The notes beneath the pieces were generated by a model, which was not told the DNA's origin, made no database searches, and was given only the letters and a program-made list of their open reading frames with translations. Position numbers and translations under genes: made by a program. A DNA stretch of 64,000 nt from Alkalibaculum sporogenes (GTDB lineage: Bacteria > Bacillota > Clostridia > Eubacteriales > Alkalibacteraceae): the NCBI RefSeq assembly GCF_009362815.1, contig NZ_WHNX01000012.1, forward strand, positions 45,458 through 109,457, in the 5' to 3' direction. The stretch's first letter is position 1. The number at the start of each line of letters is the position of its first letter. Shown one piece after another: positions 11,336 through 21,032 of this stretch.

Positions 11336-11410
11336 TTATTCAAAATTATGATATATTTCTAATACATCCTGTACTACAACATCTGGCTTATGCCTATTGA
11401 TGTTAAGCAA
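11336..11410 (-). CDS. Possible 24-residue peptide in the XkdX position
   Basis: A short frame starting with TTG, preceded by GAGGT at 7 bases and ending before the terminator. It occupies the slot between tail fibre and holin where many Firmicutes phages encode a tiny XkdX-like protein. The sequence does not show the XkdX pattern clearly, so this is a position-based guess. Confidence 0.3.
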   Translation of the reverse strand: MLNINRHKPDVVVQDVLEIYHNFE

Positions 11411-11431
11411 GTGTCATACCTCATTTTTGTT

Positions 11432-14215
11432 TTAATTATATTTCAACTTTCTTTCTAAAATTTCTATTTTTGCTTGTTGTTCATTCATTATATTTGTGAG
11501 CTGTTGTATACCAACTGTAAGTACCGATATCATCGCACCTAAATCTCTACCTTCTTCTTCAATTACATCTTCTGATACAACCTCCATACCTTCTTGTTCG
11601 TTAGGATAGGATTCACCCTTTTTAAGTACGGTAATCAAGTCTTTTTTATATATAGTGTTATCTTTTTTTATTGTTTTCCTTGCAAATTCGGGTAGTGTAC
11701 GATGGTCTATTCCACCTTTACCATTGTCACTAATTAATGCTATTTCTGCTAATGCATCTCCTTTGTAAAATGGTGTCCTATCTGTGAATGATAAAGCTGA
11801 TACATTATTATTAACATAAACATTACCTTCAAAATTTGAAACTAATGCCCTATGTCGAATCCGTGCTAAATAATTTGCCCCAGCACGTGGCCCAAAAATG
11901 AATTCTCCTTGATTCGGAGCTTCAAACCATAGTCTAGTATTGTCAGTTCCAAAGCCAGAAGCATCTGAATATAGTTGATAGTTTTGTTGAAAATTAATTA
12001 TTAAATTATTAGCTGAACCTGCTGCGGAATTAAAGGTTAGTGTTGGTGCAATTCTTACTTCACTTCCAGTATCGTTACTTATAGATAGTTGATTATTATT
12101 AACACTTCCAAAGCCCACATAGCCTTGTCTGATATTATTTCCTCCAAATTTTTCGTGAAAACCTAGAAAACAGGCGTTTGCTGTGTCTGTAGATGTTCCG
12201 AATAATCTTAATGGATTGCCAGTTCCACCATCAACTCCACCCCATAAAGCGGCACCGAAATAACTATTGCCTTTTACATCTAAAGAACCTCTTTCCCAGT
12301 TTTTCATAATACCAACACCACCATAAGCATAGGCATCTATAAGCGTTGTATCTCCTGACCAAAAATAATTACCTCCAAGCCTCATACCAACTTCATTTAC
12401 CATTAATCCTGAAATACCATTATTTGAAATTGACTCTAATGTAACATTCCTAGATTGCAATGTCATAGTATTATATATATCTTCATTTGTCTGTACGGGA
12501 GTGCCGATTAAAAACGTTCTTTGAAATTCATCCAAAGCATCTGCACCCACTCTACCAGTCTCAGTTCCGTATTGGTCATAGAAATTTAAACTATCATAGT
12601 CCAGAGAAACTCGTTTAATATTATCAGCATAACTTTTAAGTGAATTACTATCTAATTGAACCCTATCACCATCACTAGAGGTTTTGATTGTAGCACCTAT
12701 TACTTCACCTGCTGTGACAACACCTAAGTTAGCACTAATTGCCGACAAGTCCGCGACATTTAATTTATCAGCATTAATTGTGCCTGCTTGAATTATCTCA
12801 CCATTTATAGTACCAGCAGTAATAAAATCAGCATTAATAGTACCGTCCATAGTCATTGCTATGTTGTACGTTCTAGCAGGGTTGTCTACACCAGTAACAT
12901 TATCCGAGTACCCGAGCCCGCCCATATTCCAACGCCAAATTTTAGTAGCCTGTTCTGGATCCGCGCTATCCATAATGAGTATTTCATTTGTTTCTTCGCT
13001 ATCCTGGCGAATTAATACGTTTCCACCGATAGCGTCATTAATCAGCTGTGTAGATTGATTTGCTGCTTGCGCTAATTGATTAGCTGCATTTGCAATACCT
13101 ACAATTGCAGATACAGCTTTTGCTTCTTGACTTGAATATACACCTTTTAACATTCCAGATTTACCTGCTGCTTTGATACTATGATTACCTCTGTATTTCC
13201 ATGTAGAATGAGAAATGAGAGTTTTAACAATGCCGTTTTCATCTGCGTTAGGGTAGGTATCTGAACCTATATCTACTTTAATATCTACAAAATCTCCAGC
13301 CTGCAAAGCAGGGTCACCTGTAAAATCAGTACTAAATGGTATATACTCTGCAAGGTTACTAAGGATATTTGCTAAAGCATCGTTGATCTCAAAATCCTCT
13401 TTTTCTAATAACAGAGGATTTTCTTCAAGTACCATGTCCATTCCCTGTACACCTTGAAAATATTCTGTCTCACCTATCTTCATAGATAGTTTAGTCACCT
13501 GTACATAAAAGTCAGATATATCACTTGTAAATCTTTGATCTGGTTCTATAGTTCTTACTGATTCATTATTTGACATAGGTACAACCTCAAGCTGTCCCAT
13601 GCGATTCATACGTGCAAAACAACCAAGTAACTGGCATACCCACATTAATAGATCCCGGCAGGTTTCAACCTTTGATTCTGCCGGCAGAGATATACTCATG
13701 CTTGCGTTAGGGAAGGTGTTCCAAGTTGCAGTATTGGTTGAAAGTGTAATCCCTGATTTGGAACATATTGAGAGTACTACAGTTCTTGATGTGCCACTTG
13801 TGTCTACCCCGGATAAGTCTGTATCAAACAAGATCATCCCATCTAAGGCTTTTAAGTTTACGCTACGCGATTTCCGGTCAATCTCCGTCACATAATAATA
13901 TCCTAAGGGTACCCATTCCCATGATGTAGGAGAGACTTCTAATCCGAAATTTAAAAGGATTCTAGCTCCATCAAGGGTATAAGGATTAACTATATCAGTT
14001 ATGAGCGATAGTCCCATCTCTGAGGCGTACACACTGCCTAAATCTATATCTTCACCAGAAAAGCATTGTTCAGAAAAATACAGGCTCCCTTGTACAATGT
14101 CATCAGAGGTAATGTTTATAATTGTTGAATCTTTTAGAGCGATAGTTCCTTCTATTTTTGTGTTTCGTTCATCTTGATTTATTGCTTCTACGTAACTCCC
14201 TGATACTGGGTACAA
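11432..14215 (-). CDS. Phage tail fibre / receptor-binding tail protein
   Basis: 927 residues. The N-terminal about 370 residues resemble baseplate or tail-hub proteins that attach to the tail tip. Repeats of the type GTIN(A/G)(D/E) around residue 450-490 (TINADFITAGTING) are typical of a beta-helical shaft. The C-terminus ends in a coiled coil (about 885-925, QQLTNIMNEQQAKIEILERKL). It probably binds the host surface. Start is TTG with GGAGG 7 bases upstream. No peptidase or hydrolase motif was recognised. It follows the tape measure and distal-tail genes as expected. Confidence 0.8.
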   Translation of the reverse strand: MYPVSGSYVEAINQDERNTKIEGTIALKDSTIINITSDDIVQGSLYFSEQCFSGEDIDLGSVYASEMGLSLITDIVNPYTLDGARILLNFGLEVSPTSWEWVPLGYYYVTEIDRKSRSVNLKALDGMILFDTDLSGVDTSGTSRTVVLSICSKSGITLSTNTATWNTFPNASMSISLPAESKVETCRDLLMWVCQLLGCFARMNRMGQLEVVPMSNNESVRTIEPDQRFTSDISDFYVQVTKLSMKIGETEYFQGVQGMDMVLEENPLLLEKEDFEINDALANILSNLAEYIPFSTDFTGDPALQAGDFVDIKVDIGSDTYPNADENGIVKTLISHSTWKYRGNHSIKAAGKSGMLKGVYSSQEAKAVSAIVGIANAANQLAQAANQSTQLINDAIGGNVLIRQDSEETNEILIMDSADPEQATKIWRWNMGGLGYSDNVTGVDNPARTYNIAMTMDGTINADFITAGTINGEIIQAGTINADKLNVADLSAISANLGVVTAGEVIGATIKTSSDGDRVQLDSNSLKSYADNIKRVSLDYDSLNFYDQYGTETGRVGADALDEFQRTFLIGTPVQTNEDIYNTMTLQSRNVTLESISNNGISGLMVNEVGMRLGGNYFWSGDTTLIDAYAYGGVGIMKNWERGSLDVKGNSYFGAALWGGVDGGTGNPLRLFGTSTDTANACFLGFHEKFGGNNIRQGYVGFGSVNNNQLSISNDTGSEVRIAPTLTFNSAAGSANNLIINFQQNYQLYSDASGFGTDNTRLWFEAPNQGEFIFGPRAGANYLARIRHRALVSNFEGNVYVNNNVSALSFTDRTPFYKGDALAEIALISDNGKGGIDHRTLPEFARKTIKKDNTIYKKDLITVLKKGESYPNEQEGMEVVSEDVIEEEGRDLGAMISVLTVGIQQLTNIMNEQQAKIEILERKLKYN

Positions 14216-14227
14216 TTTGCCACCTCC

Positions 14228-14590
14228 TTAATATTCTGTCAAAGAAAAATTTATATCCCAATAACTCTGGGCTCCTTCTTGTAAATAAGTATTTAGTTTA
14301 CCGGTTCGATCACCGGCATACATTTGTGCAGTAGGATTACTTGCACTGGTAGGATCAAAGAATTGTACGGATACCTTTGCAGGTTTCAAGGCATCGGTTA
14401 TTAATTTTAACTGTGCCCTGGTTAAACCAATCCACCCAATTTCTATTTTATAGACACCCGCTCGAAGCCTCTCTCGACTCAAGCGAGCAGTTTCAGACCT
14501 CTTTGTGTTTTCTGAGTCTATATCCTGAAGAACTACAGAATATTCAGAAGGATTGGGAAGAGCAGTGCCACCGATTGTTATCATAGCCAT
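14228..14590 (-). CDS. Phage tail protein (distal tail candidate)
   Basis: A 120-residue protein starting after GGGAGG. It lies between tape measure and tail fibre, where siphoviruses encode a distal tail component, and its beta-rich composition fits. It resembles small phage structural proteins of the DUF6711 type, but I recognise this only loosely. No catalytic motifs. Confidence 0.6.
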   Translation of the reverse strand: MAMITIGGTALPNPSEYSVVLQDIDSENTKRSETARLSRERLRAGVYKIEIGWIGLTRAQLKLITDALKPAKVSVQFFDPTSASNPTAQMYAGDRTGKLNTYLQEGAQSYWDINFSLTEY

Positions 14591-14595
14591 GTCAT

Positions 14596-17238
14596 TTACC
14601 TCCCATTACTCCTAGTATTTCTGCGATCAGAGGATTTATATATGTAAGCATCCAGTTGATCATTTCCTATTTGTACATATGTATCACCGTTATTTGCTGC
14701 TGAAATGGACTGCATTTTACTAAGTAAATTATCCATCTTTAAAATCATATTACTAACTCCGCTTGACTCAACATCCATTGTACTTGCAATCGACCTACCT
14801 ATTATTCCTAAAACTTTATCAGTCAAAGGAATTGCTGCTTCAGGTCCTGCTTCTCCGAATCCTTGTAAAGTGTTGCCACTTATTCCACCGATTGTAGGTT
14901 TTGTAAAGAGTGCTCCTTTTGCATTCCATTTCAGTCCGAAACTAGGTACACTGGGAGGAGCTAAGCTGAATTTACCTGAAATACTAATGCTAGGCATTTT
15001 TAGTTTTGGCAGTGACCACTTAAAATTCATAAAGCCTTTAATTTTATCAATAGCGGTTTTCACGGCGTTACGCGCAGAGTTGATAGGATTTGTTATGGCG
15101 TTTTTGATGTTATTCCAGATAGATACAGCTTTTGACTTAACTGTATCCCAATTTTTATAAAGTGATACGCCGATAGCTATTATCGCAACAATGGCGATGA
15201 TTGCTATACCTATCGGTGAAGTTAAGAATGCGATGGCCGCACCAAGAGCAGATGTAACTGTAGTGGCAATAACACAAATAGCATTCCAAGCAACGGTTGC
15301 GGCAGTCATAGCTAATTGGGCTACTTTGCTTGCAATCATAGCTGATTTTTGCGCTCCCCAGGCAATCACACTTTTACCAAGTGCTAGAGTACTCTTTGCT
15401 AATGCTACCACTCCTTCTCCGATCCATTTTGCAGCTCCTACCGCTTTTGAAGCTACTTTAGCAGCCTTTTCTGCTATCCAACCAGCAGTATTTTTAGCAA
15501 GTTCTGCGGTACTTTTTGCAAGTGAAACTACAAAATCTTTCGCATACATAGCTGTTAACAGAATAGTTTCTTTTTTGCTTGCAATTTTTGCAGATGTTTC
15601 CGTAAATAGGGCAGCTGTAATTCTTGATAGAGCCGCAATGACTCCTCCGGACTCTCCAATAAAACTTAAAAGCTGTGTGATTTTCCAAGCAGCAAAAAAA
15701 CCTGCTACTGTTGCAGTCATCGCTTGAACAATACCTTGATTATTACTCATCCAATCACCGATTCGACTTAGTGCATCAGCTAATACGTTGAGTATGCCAA
15801 CAATTACTCCGCCAGTCCATGAGGCAATAGGGAGTAGAAAATTATTCCATAGCCAAAGAAACTGAGGTTTTACTGCATCCAGTATAGGATTAAGTATTTT
15901 AAAAACTCCTGCTAGCACATTTAAAAACGCTGGTAATGAATCGTTTATAACCCATACTGCAAAAGGAACTAGTACATTTTCAAACAGCCATCTTAATCCA
16001 TCCCCGATTTTTGCAGAGATAGGCTGTAAAGCCTTTTTCAAATTCTCCCAAGATTCTGTTAAGTTTGTGAAATCAAAGAGCCCCTTTAACTTATTAAAAG
16101 AGGCTTCTAAGTTACTTGTATCTATTTTTGGAGCTTCGTATTCTGGCATGGCAATCGAGTCAAAAGATCCAGGAGATATACCCCCACCACCTCCAGATCC
16201 ACCTGAACCACCTGAGCCACTATCACTAGAAACAGGAGAGGATGGAAGGATATTTAACTCATCGAAACCAGCTATACCTCGCATTGCTGCAGCTGCTTTC
16301 TTTGCAGCTTTTGCTTGTTTACCTAATGCTTTAGCTGAATCATTAGCTCCACCCGCAAGATTATTTTGAGCCGCGGCAGCTGCTCCGGTAGAAGATGCAA
16401 GTGTACCCTCTATTTTTAAACCGAAAAGATTAGCTAAGGCTTTTAATCCTGCAGTCGCCCAAGTAACAAGACTACCTAAAGCGTTTATAACAGGCTGTAA
16501 TCCAGCAGTTACAAACATTCCTGCATAAGCAACTAGATCTTTAAATGCTTGACCTAAACGTGGTAGAGACCAACCAGCTATTTGAGACACACTATCTCCA
16601 TACTGATTAGTAGCCTGTTCGAGTATAGCGAGTACCCTTATTTGTTGCTGTTCCTGATAAGTCAACTGATCCCAACTTTTACTACCTGCAATCTGTTTGA
16701 AAGCATCTGTGGTTCTTATCATAGCTACGTTGGCATATATACCAAGAGATTCTATCGCCTCTGTATTACCGAGAATTCCAGATCTTATTCTGTCATTTAC
16801 ATCTTCCATTGTCCTACCAGTTTTACTAGCTATTACAGCACTGGCTTTCAAAGTTGCTATTGTAACCTTTGCATTTTCGTCAGTATCTCTAGTAATGCCT
16901 TTAAACAGGTTCCCATATGTCATTGCATATTCATAAGCAGTAGTTTCAGCCATACCAAATGCTCGAGCTGTGTTATCAGCAAAATAATTAATATATTTAT
17001 TCGACTCTTGAAATAGCTCGTTTGTGCGTTGGACACTATTTCTTAGTCCACGATAAGAGTCCATAAGCTTTACAGCTCCAGCAAGTCCAACGGTTAAACC
17101 TGCGAGCCCTAGACCTGCTTTTACGAGTCCCGATATACTTGATTTCATTCCTGTGATACCAGACTGTACAGATTTAAGTCCTTTGTTAAAACCACGGGTA
17201 TCAGCATCGAATACAACTTTTAAGTTCTCAATCGACAT
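14596..17238 (-). CDS. Phage tail tape measure protein
   Basis: Determines tail length and is ejected with the DNA. It is very long (880 residues) with an N-terminal [18 protein letters not shown] pattern typical of tape measures, alanine- and lysine-rich alpha-helical stretches (about 540-690), a Gly/Ser-rich linker near 345-365 and hydrophobic segments around 690-720. The start at 17238 is preferred over the upstream ATG at 17277 because GGAGGG lies 6 bases before it. It overlaps the upstream T frame by 11 bases, as usual after gpG/gpGT. Confidence 0.92.
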   Translation of the reverse strand: MSIENLKVVFDADTRGFNKGLKSVQSGITGMKSSISGLVKAGLGLAGLTVGLAGAVKLMDSYRGLRNSVQRTNELFQESNKYINYFADNTARAFGMAETTAYEYAMTYGNLFKGITRDTDENAKVTIATLKASAVIASKTGRTMEDVNDRIRSGILGNTEAIESLGIYANVAMIRTTDAFKQIAGSKSWDQLTYQEQQQIRVLAILEQATNQYGDSVSQIAGWSLPRLGQAFKDLVAYAGMFVTAGLQPVINALGSLVTWATAGLKALANLFGLKIEGTLASSTGAAAAAQNNLAGGANDSAKALGKQAKAAKKAAAAMRGIAGFDELNILPSSPVSSDSGSGGSGGSGGGGGISPGSFDSIAMPEYEAPKIDTSNLEASFNKLKGLFDFTNLTESWENLKKALQPISAKIGDGLRWLFENVLVPFAVWVINDSLPAFLNVLAGVFKILNPILDAVKPQFLWLWNNFLLPIASWTGGVIVGILNVLADALSRIGDWMSNNQGIVQAMTATVAGFFAAWKITQLLSFIGESGGVIAALSRITAALFTETSAKIASKKETILLTAMYAKDFVVSLAKSTAELAKNTAGWIAEKAAKVASKAVGAAKWIGEGVVALAKSTLALGKSVIAWGAQKSAMIASKVAQLAMTAATVAWNAICVIATTVTSALGAAIAFLTSPIGIAIIAIVAIIAIGVSLYKNWDTVKSKAVSIWNNIKNAITNPINSARNAVKTAIDKIKGFMNFKWSLPKLKMPSISISGKFSLAPPSVPSFGLKWNAKGALFTKPTIGGISGNTLQGFGEAGPEAAIPLTDKVLGIIGRSIASTMDVESSGVSNMILKMDNLLSKMQSISAANNGDTYVQIGNDQLDAYIYKSSDRRNTRSNGR

Positions 17239-17919
17239 GTTTAGCCCTCCTTTCCGCTTTGGCCAAGCGTTTTTCAAATTCTTTCTTATTCACTTTTGGT
17301 GATACTTTTTTATTTCCTTCTTCTTTAAGATAGGTATCTAGTTTTTTAAGTTTGCCAGCAAATGCAGCTCCAGTAAAAGAGGCTGTCTGCCAGCTCGTAG
17401 AAATTAATTCTTTTCCTTGTTCAGCTTGTCGTTTGTTAAAAGCCTTTACACAACAGTTAAATTCCCATAGCTCCATTTCCCATAATTGGTTGGGAAGAAT
17501 GCCTATGGTAAAAGCATGTTCTATAATTCGTTCCCAGTTGAATCCTCTGTTTTGTGAACTGGAAGCCCCAACGCTTTCCGTATTTCGTTTTTTTGATTCT
17601 CTGGGAGTTGCAGCTTCTGTAACTTTTTTTCATTTTGTTCCGGTGTACCCGAGAATTGTAATTCAATTATGTAATCTTGTACGGCAATATTCAAATCTCC
17701 GTAATCAAAATTATCAATAACTAGATTTTTAAATTCTTTTAATTCTTCCCCTTCTTTTTGGGTAGCGATAGCCAATATGTCTATTAATTCATCAATTTCA
17801 GCTACGTCTAACTTACCGAAAATCTGACCAATAGTAGACTTGAATCTTTTTTCAATTTTCTTTGCTACGCCTAATTTAGAGTGCAGCTCAAACTGTTGTT
17901 CATCTACTTCTAAATACAT
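17228..17919 (-). CDS. Tail assembly chaperone fusion gpGT, made by -1 frameshift
   Basis: The T frame (17228 up to about 17630) is open across the end of gpG in the -1 frame and enters a conserved-looking segment ([21 protein letters not shown] then [14 protein letters not shown]) typical of phage T domains. Slipping at A AAA AAC (17587-17593) joins 111 codons of gpG to 119 codons of T, giving 230 residues. A free-standing start at 17476 (82 residues) is possible but would lose the conserved part. The fusion recruits tail tube subunits onto the tape measure during tail assembly. Confidence 0.8.
17521..17919 (-). CDS. Tail assembly chaperone gpG
   Basis: A 132-residue helical protein lying between tail tube and tape measure, the conserved slot for the lambda gpG-like chaperone. 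Strong AGGAGG before the ATG. The 3' end carries two slippery heptamers. It is the abundant product; the frameshifted gpGT is the minor one. Confidence 0.75.
   Translation of the reverse strand: MYLEVDEQQFELHSKLGVAKKIEKRFKSTIGQIFGKLDVAEIDELIDILAIATQKEGEELKEFKNLVIDNFDYGDLNIAVQDYIIELQFSGTPEQNEKKLQKLQLPENQKNEIRKALGLPVHKTEDSTGNEL
17587..17593 (-). promoter_or_regulatory. Programmed -1 frameshift site A AAA AAC
   Basis: Canonical X XXY YYZ heptamer, in the gpG reading frame. The -1 frame is closed by a TGA at 17630-17632 and open from there through the T domain. A second heptamer, A AAA AAG (17623-17629), lies just inside the open overlap and could also be used. Confidence 0.8.
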
Positions 17920-17932
17920 TTTTCATTCCTCC

Positions 17933-18328
17933 TTAGGGTGTTGGTAAAGTTAATAAATTTGCGCCACTACCAGCAAGACTAATATCAATCTCAGCAGATC
18001 CATCTGCAGCATGTGAGATTGAAAGACTTTCAATATAGCATGTTCCACTAAGAAAAGTAGTTTCATCAAGATAAAAGCTTGATTGAAGAGGTGCTCCACT
18101 TTCAAAAGCGGCGTGCAATTCCTTTTGTCCTCCATCTTCTTCGAAGTCTGCGGCTCCATCTGCGCTAGCAGTCCAGTCTTTAATAGATGGGATTTTTTCT
18201 TTGTAGTCGTTGCCAAAACTAACTACTTCAGTTATGTCCTTAGTTAATTCAACTGACCAGTTTGCAAGATGGACAATATCATTACCACCAATCGAAATTT
18301 TTCCAGTTACTCCTGAATAAAGTGCCAT
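17933..18328 (-). CDS. Phage major tail tube protein
   Basis: 131 residues, starting with ALYSGVTGKISIGG, a beta-rich pattern seen in siphovirus tail tube proteins, with a C-terminal SAEIDISLAGSG strand. AGGAGG lies before the ATG. It is immediately upstream of gpG, the conserved location. Hexamers of this protein stack into the tail tube. Confidence 0.8.
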   Translation of the reverse strand: MALYSGVTGKISIGGNDIVHLANWSVELTKDITEVVSFGNDYKEKIPSIKDWTASADGAADFEEDGGQKELHAAFESGAPLQSSFYLDETTFLSGTCYIESLSISHAADGSAEIDISLAGSGANLLTLPTP

Positions 18329-18331
18329 AAT

Positions 18332-18679
18332 TTAATACCTCCTAATTTCAAAATTTACCGTGTATTCTTGACGCTGTGGATTAGCATTATCGTATCCAAT
18401 ATCAAGTATGGGTGTAGACTGTAGCACGCTAATTTCATTGTCATGGTACCGGTTTAAAATAGAAACAACCGCCTTTGCTTTTGCATAAGCGGCTGCCGAT
18501 GTTGTGTCTCTTGTGCGAACTTGCACATTTTCAATTATATCTGTGCCTGTGAAATGATGATCCGGTGGGCTTCCTTGATACTCAAATAAAGCAGTAACCC
18601 CATCCGGTTTATCTGGGAGATACCCTAGTTTCACATCAGGCATATCTAACACAGATTTAATCTTGTCTAAGATATTCAT
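18332..18679 (-). CDS. Phage minor capsid / tail terminator-like protein
   Basis: 115 residues with features of the minor capsid protein family PF12691 (DKPDGVTALFEYQGSPP region, C-terminal NPQRQEYTVNFEIRRY). This family occupies the tail-terminator position. The ATG at 18679 is chosen: GAGGTG lies 6 bases upstream and the ATG overlaps the preceding stop (ATGA). The upstream GTG at 18688 lacks a ribosome binding site. Confidence 0.7.
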   Translation of the reverse strand: MNILDKIKSVLDMPDVKLGYLPDKPDGVTALFEYQGSPPDHHFTGTDIIENVQVRTRDTTSAAAYAKAKAVVSILNRYHDNEISVLQSTPILDIGYDNANPQRQEYTVNFEIRRY

Positions 18680-19155
18680 TTTAAACACCTCGCAATGATC
18701 TGTTTAAAACGGTTGATGTATCTTTGTTTTCTTTCCCTGAAAGGTCTTTCCAAAAACTTAGCTTCTCCACCAGCAACCATGTTGACCGTTTGTCCGGCAT
18801 TCTTTCCAGACATTATTCGGTAGCCATCTGTGCGGTCGTGCCTCATGGTTAAATCCTCATGTTGTCGCGCTGCATAGGGGAGAGAATATCCAACTTCACC
18901 AGTAGCCTTTAAGTTTCCTGCAACTTGAACGCCTTTCTGAGATTGATTCTCGTATATGGTGGCGTTGTTTAGCTTAGCATGACAGTTATTCCGGAGATCT
19001 CCAGATTCAATAGGAGCTCTCTTCGCACTTTCTCCCGCAAGGTCAAGCACACAATCAGTCATTGCCCTTGTCGTTTCTTTTGGCGCTACTTTCATGGCCT
19101 GTTGGATCTTTTTATTTAGGTTCTTATCATCAATGGTAATTTTAACTCTTGCCAT
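18676..19155 (-). CDS. HK97 gp10-like phage protein (tail completion)
   Basis: 159 residues with the usual gp10 pattern: an N-terminal helical region (KIQQAMKVAPKETTRAMTDCVLDLAG) followed by SAKRAPIESGDLRN and a C-terminal basic helix. It is thought to join head and tail. It starts at a TAATG overlap with the upstream stop, so translation is coupled. Confidence 0.8.
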   Translation of the reverse strand: MARVKITIDDKNLNKKIQQAMKVAPKETTRAMTDCVLDLAGESAKRAPIESGDLRNNCHAKLNNATIYENQSQKGVQVAGNLKATGEVGYSLPYAARQHEDLTMRHDRTDGYRIMSGKNAGQTVNMVAGGEAKFLERPFRERKQRYINRFKQIIARCLK

Positions 19156-19439
19156 TACATCACTGCCTTATAGCCTATTTTTTCACCAAATAGATCAACC
19201 CAGTCAGCTACAGCCATAACGACTAAGCCGTTAAGCTTATCACCCTCTTGTATGGCGTCTTTTGTATAATACACATGTTGAGCCTGTAACATTTGACCAG
19301 TAGAGGTTACTATATTCTGTATCTTACTTTGATACCGACAGGGAATACTAAGAACTTCACTATAGATAGGTTGCCCTCTATCATCTGTACCTGTTCGCGC
19401 TGAAAAGTCGACTGTTTGATTGAGGTACCCATCTAACAT
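19155..19439 (-). CDS. Phage head-tail joining protein
   Basis: 94 residues, beta-rich, with a GTDDRGQPIYSE...IPCRYQ pattern seen in putative minor capsid or head-tail stopper proteins of Firmicutes phages. GGAGGG before the ATG. It lies between the connector and gp10-like genes, supporting a head-completion role. Confidence 0.65.
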   Translation of the reverse strand: MLDGYLNQTVDFSARTGTDDRGQPIYSEVLSIPCRYQSKIQNIVTSTGQMLQAQHVYYTKDAIQEGDKLNGLVVMAVADWVDLFGEKIGYKAVM

Positions 19440-19918
19440 GTCTCAAACCCTCCATTCAGATATGGAGCAAGCAAAGATTTAGCTTTAGGACACATCAAAG
19501 GAGTGGGAGTTTCTCCGGATCCATCTTTGTAGCTTTCTGATAGATCACCAATGGAGAAACTATTTACCCCCTGATTTTGAAGCTCTTTGCGTTTAGACTG
19601 TTGTTCCAGTTTTGCATCGTCTGACAACCATAAAGCAAGCTCTATTTGAGCCTTCTTCACGTTGTCAGGTGCCCCCTCATTAGTTTTCCCGTACTGTATT
19701 GGCAATCGAGGAAATGACATAGCTTGATCTCTAAATGCTTTTCGACCGGTGAAAGAGAGTAACTCAATTTCGGCACAGGCATTAACAAGAAGAATTTCCT
19801 TATCCTCTTCTGATAAAGCCCCCCATCTAGTACGGTTAGGATTATTGCTTCGATAATAGTTTTCTATGTATGTATTTGCTTCTTCTATAGATACGTAACT
19901 GTTAATCCCCGTTTCCAT
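19433..19918 (-). CDS. Phage head-tail connector (DnaT-like/gp6-type)
   Basis: 161 residues. The NSYVSIEEANTYIENYY start and the helical ALSEEDKEILLVNACAEIELL segment match the head-tail adaptor group often annotated as putative DnaT-like. Start 19918 is chosen because GGTGAG lies 5 bases upstream; the upstream ATG at 19936 has no ribosome binding site. It overlaps both neighbours, which implies tight coupling. Confidence 0.7.
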   Translation of the reverse strand: METGINSYVSIEEANTYIENYYRSNNPNRTRWGALSEEDKEILLVNACAEIELLSFTGRKAFRDQAMSFPRLPIQYGKTNEGAPDNVKKAQIELALWLSDDAKLEQQSKRKELQNQGVNSFSIGDLSESYKDGSGETPTPLMCPKAKSLLAPYLNGGFETC

Positions 19919-20159
19919 CAATCTCACCGCCCTCAATGAGTTTTACTATTTCTGCATTTGTAGCACCTTCGGGAATTTCTATTCCTTGTTCAGTAGCGAT
20001 AGCTACAAGTTCAGCTTTATTCATTTTTGATATAGGCTTTTCTTTCACTTTAGCTTTTTCTTCATATGCTATCCAATCTTTAGATAAAGAAAAGGTTTGA
20101 GCCGTCATATCAGTTGACGGCTCTACAATGGTTCCTGTTCGGATGTTCTTATATTTCAT
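19902..20159 (-). CDS. Small phage head protein with SAP/HeH-like C-terminus
   Basis: 85 residues. The C-terminal half (MNKAELVAIATEQGIEIPEG...IVKLIEGG) resembles a helix-extended-helix/SAP-like fold common in phage head-region proteins. It follows the capsid gene, with GGAGGG before the ATG. Its role is unknown; a capsid decoration or connector-accessory function is possible. Confidence 0.6.
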   Translation of the reverse strand: MKYKNIRTGTIVEPSTDMTAQTFSLSKDWIAYEEKAKVKEKPISKMNKAELVAIATEQGIEIPEGATNAEIVKLIEGGEIDGNGD

Positions 20160-20162
20160 ATT

Positions 20163-21011
20163 CTATCCCTCCGATGGTGTATTAAGTTTAAAAATCAGAT
20201 CAGGAGTCAATGCTTTTACTCCATAATCATAAAATAAAGCAGAAGCAAAGTCGTTAGACAATGGAATCTTTTCAGGTTCGCTATACTGGTTAGAAACTAC
20301 AGGCTGTGCTACTGATCCAGTAGCCATGATAAGAGCATCAATACCAGTAGGTAGGTTTAATCCGTTATATACTCGAATACCATGATACATAGCAAATTCC
20401 TCTGCTGCAGTATCTACATTGCTATTAGGTAAGCTATCAAGAGCAGTTCTAATTTCACTGTAAAAATGAGGAGTAACTACTGCAACAATCATATTACGTG
20501 GAATACCACGAACATAATCGTTTTTGACCGTCTCTAAGGTAATAACTGCTTCTTCTAGCTTAGCAGCCGCTACAGTAGATATTGGGGTAACTTCCGTAGC
20601 AGCTGTTCCTGCTGCTGAAAAGAACGCAATATCTAAATCCGTAACCATAGTGTCTATATGATTAGCTGCACGTCTTGCCATGATAGATCCAACGCCGAAG
20701 GTGTCGAGGTCAAACTTAGCGATTTCCTCTACAATTTCTCTGTGGATATCAAGATTTACAGTAATTGGTGGTGCCGTGATAACATCACCTTTAGCGGCAG
20801 TTCTTGCAGTACCGTATGTTTTAGCAGAGGAATTTACAAACCTCTTAAATTCTACTGATCCTGCTGCCGGGTTACCTGTGTAAGATTGGGATTTTAACCC
20901 TGCTGATAATGTGTCTTTCATTACATTGTCGATGACAATGCCATAAATCTCTTTTAAGTCTGCTTTTACTCCTGCTGCTTGTAAAAGTGATAATGCTTTA
21001 GTTCTTGCCAT
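20163..21011 (-). CDS. Phage major capsid protein
   Basis: 282 residues with an HK97-fold-like layout: N-terminal helical arm, central beta-rich region, and conserved late pattern (MIVAVVTPHFYSEIRTAL, YHGIRVYNGLNLP). Preceded by AAAGGATG and directly downstream of the scaffold gene. Forms the icosahedral head shell. No protease gene is nearby, consistent with a separate scaffold protein. Confidence 0.85.
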   Translation of the reverse strand: MARTKALSLLQAAGVKADLKEIYGIVIDNVMKDTLSAGLKSQSYTGNPAAGSVEFKRFVNSSAKTYGTARTAAKGDVITAPPITVNLDIHREIVEEIAKFDLDTFGVGSIMARRAANHIDTMVTDLDIAFFSAAGTAATEVTPISTVAAAKLEEAVITLETVKNDYVRGIPRNMIVAVVTPHFYSEIRTALDSLPNSNVDTAAEEFAMYHGIRVYNGLNLPTGIDALIMATGSVAQPVVSNQYSEPEKIPLSNDFASALFYDYGVKALTPDLIFKLNTPSEG

Positions 21012-21032
21012 GATAAATCATCCTTTCATTTT

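Noticed and set aside
11336..11410. Confident XkdX gene call
   Set aside because: Only position and a modest ribosome binding site support it; kept at low confidence.
15191..15727. Long plus-strand open frame opposite the tape measure gene
   Set aside because: Antisense shadow of an alanine-rich coding region, without ribosome binding site. Similar shadows oppose capsid, helicase and ATPase genes.
17228..17476. Stand-alone 82-residue gene before the tape measure
   Set aside because: The -1 frame is open well upstream into gpG, with a slippery heptamer and conserved T-domain residues before the ATG; better read as the second half of gpGT.
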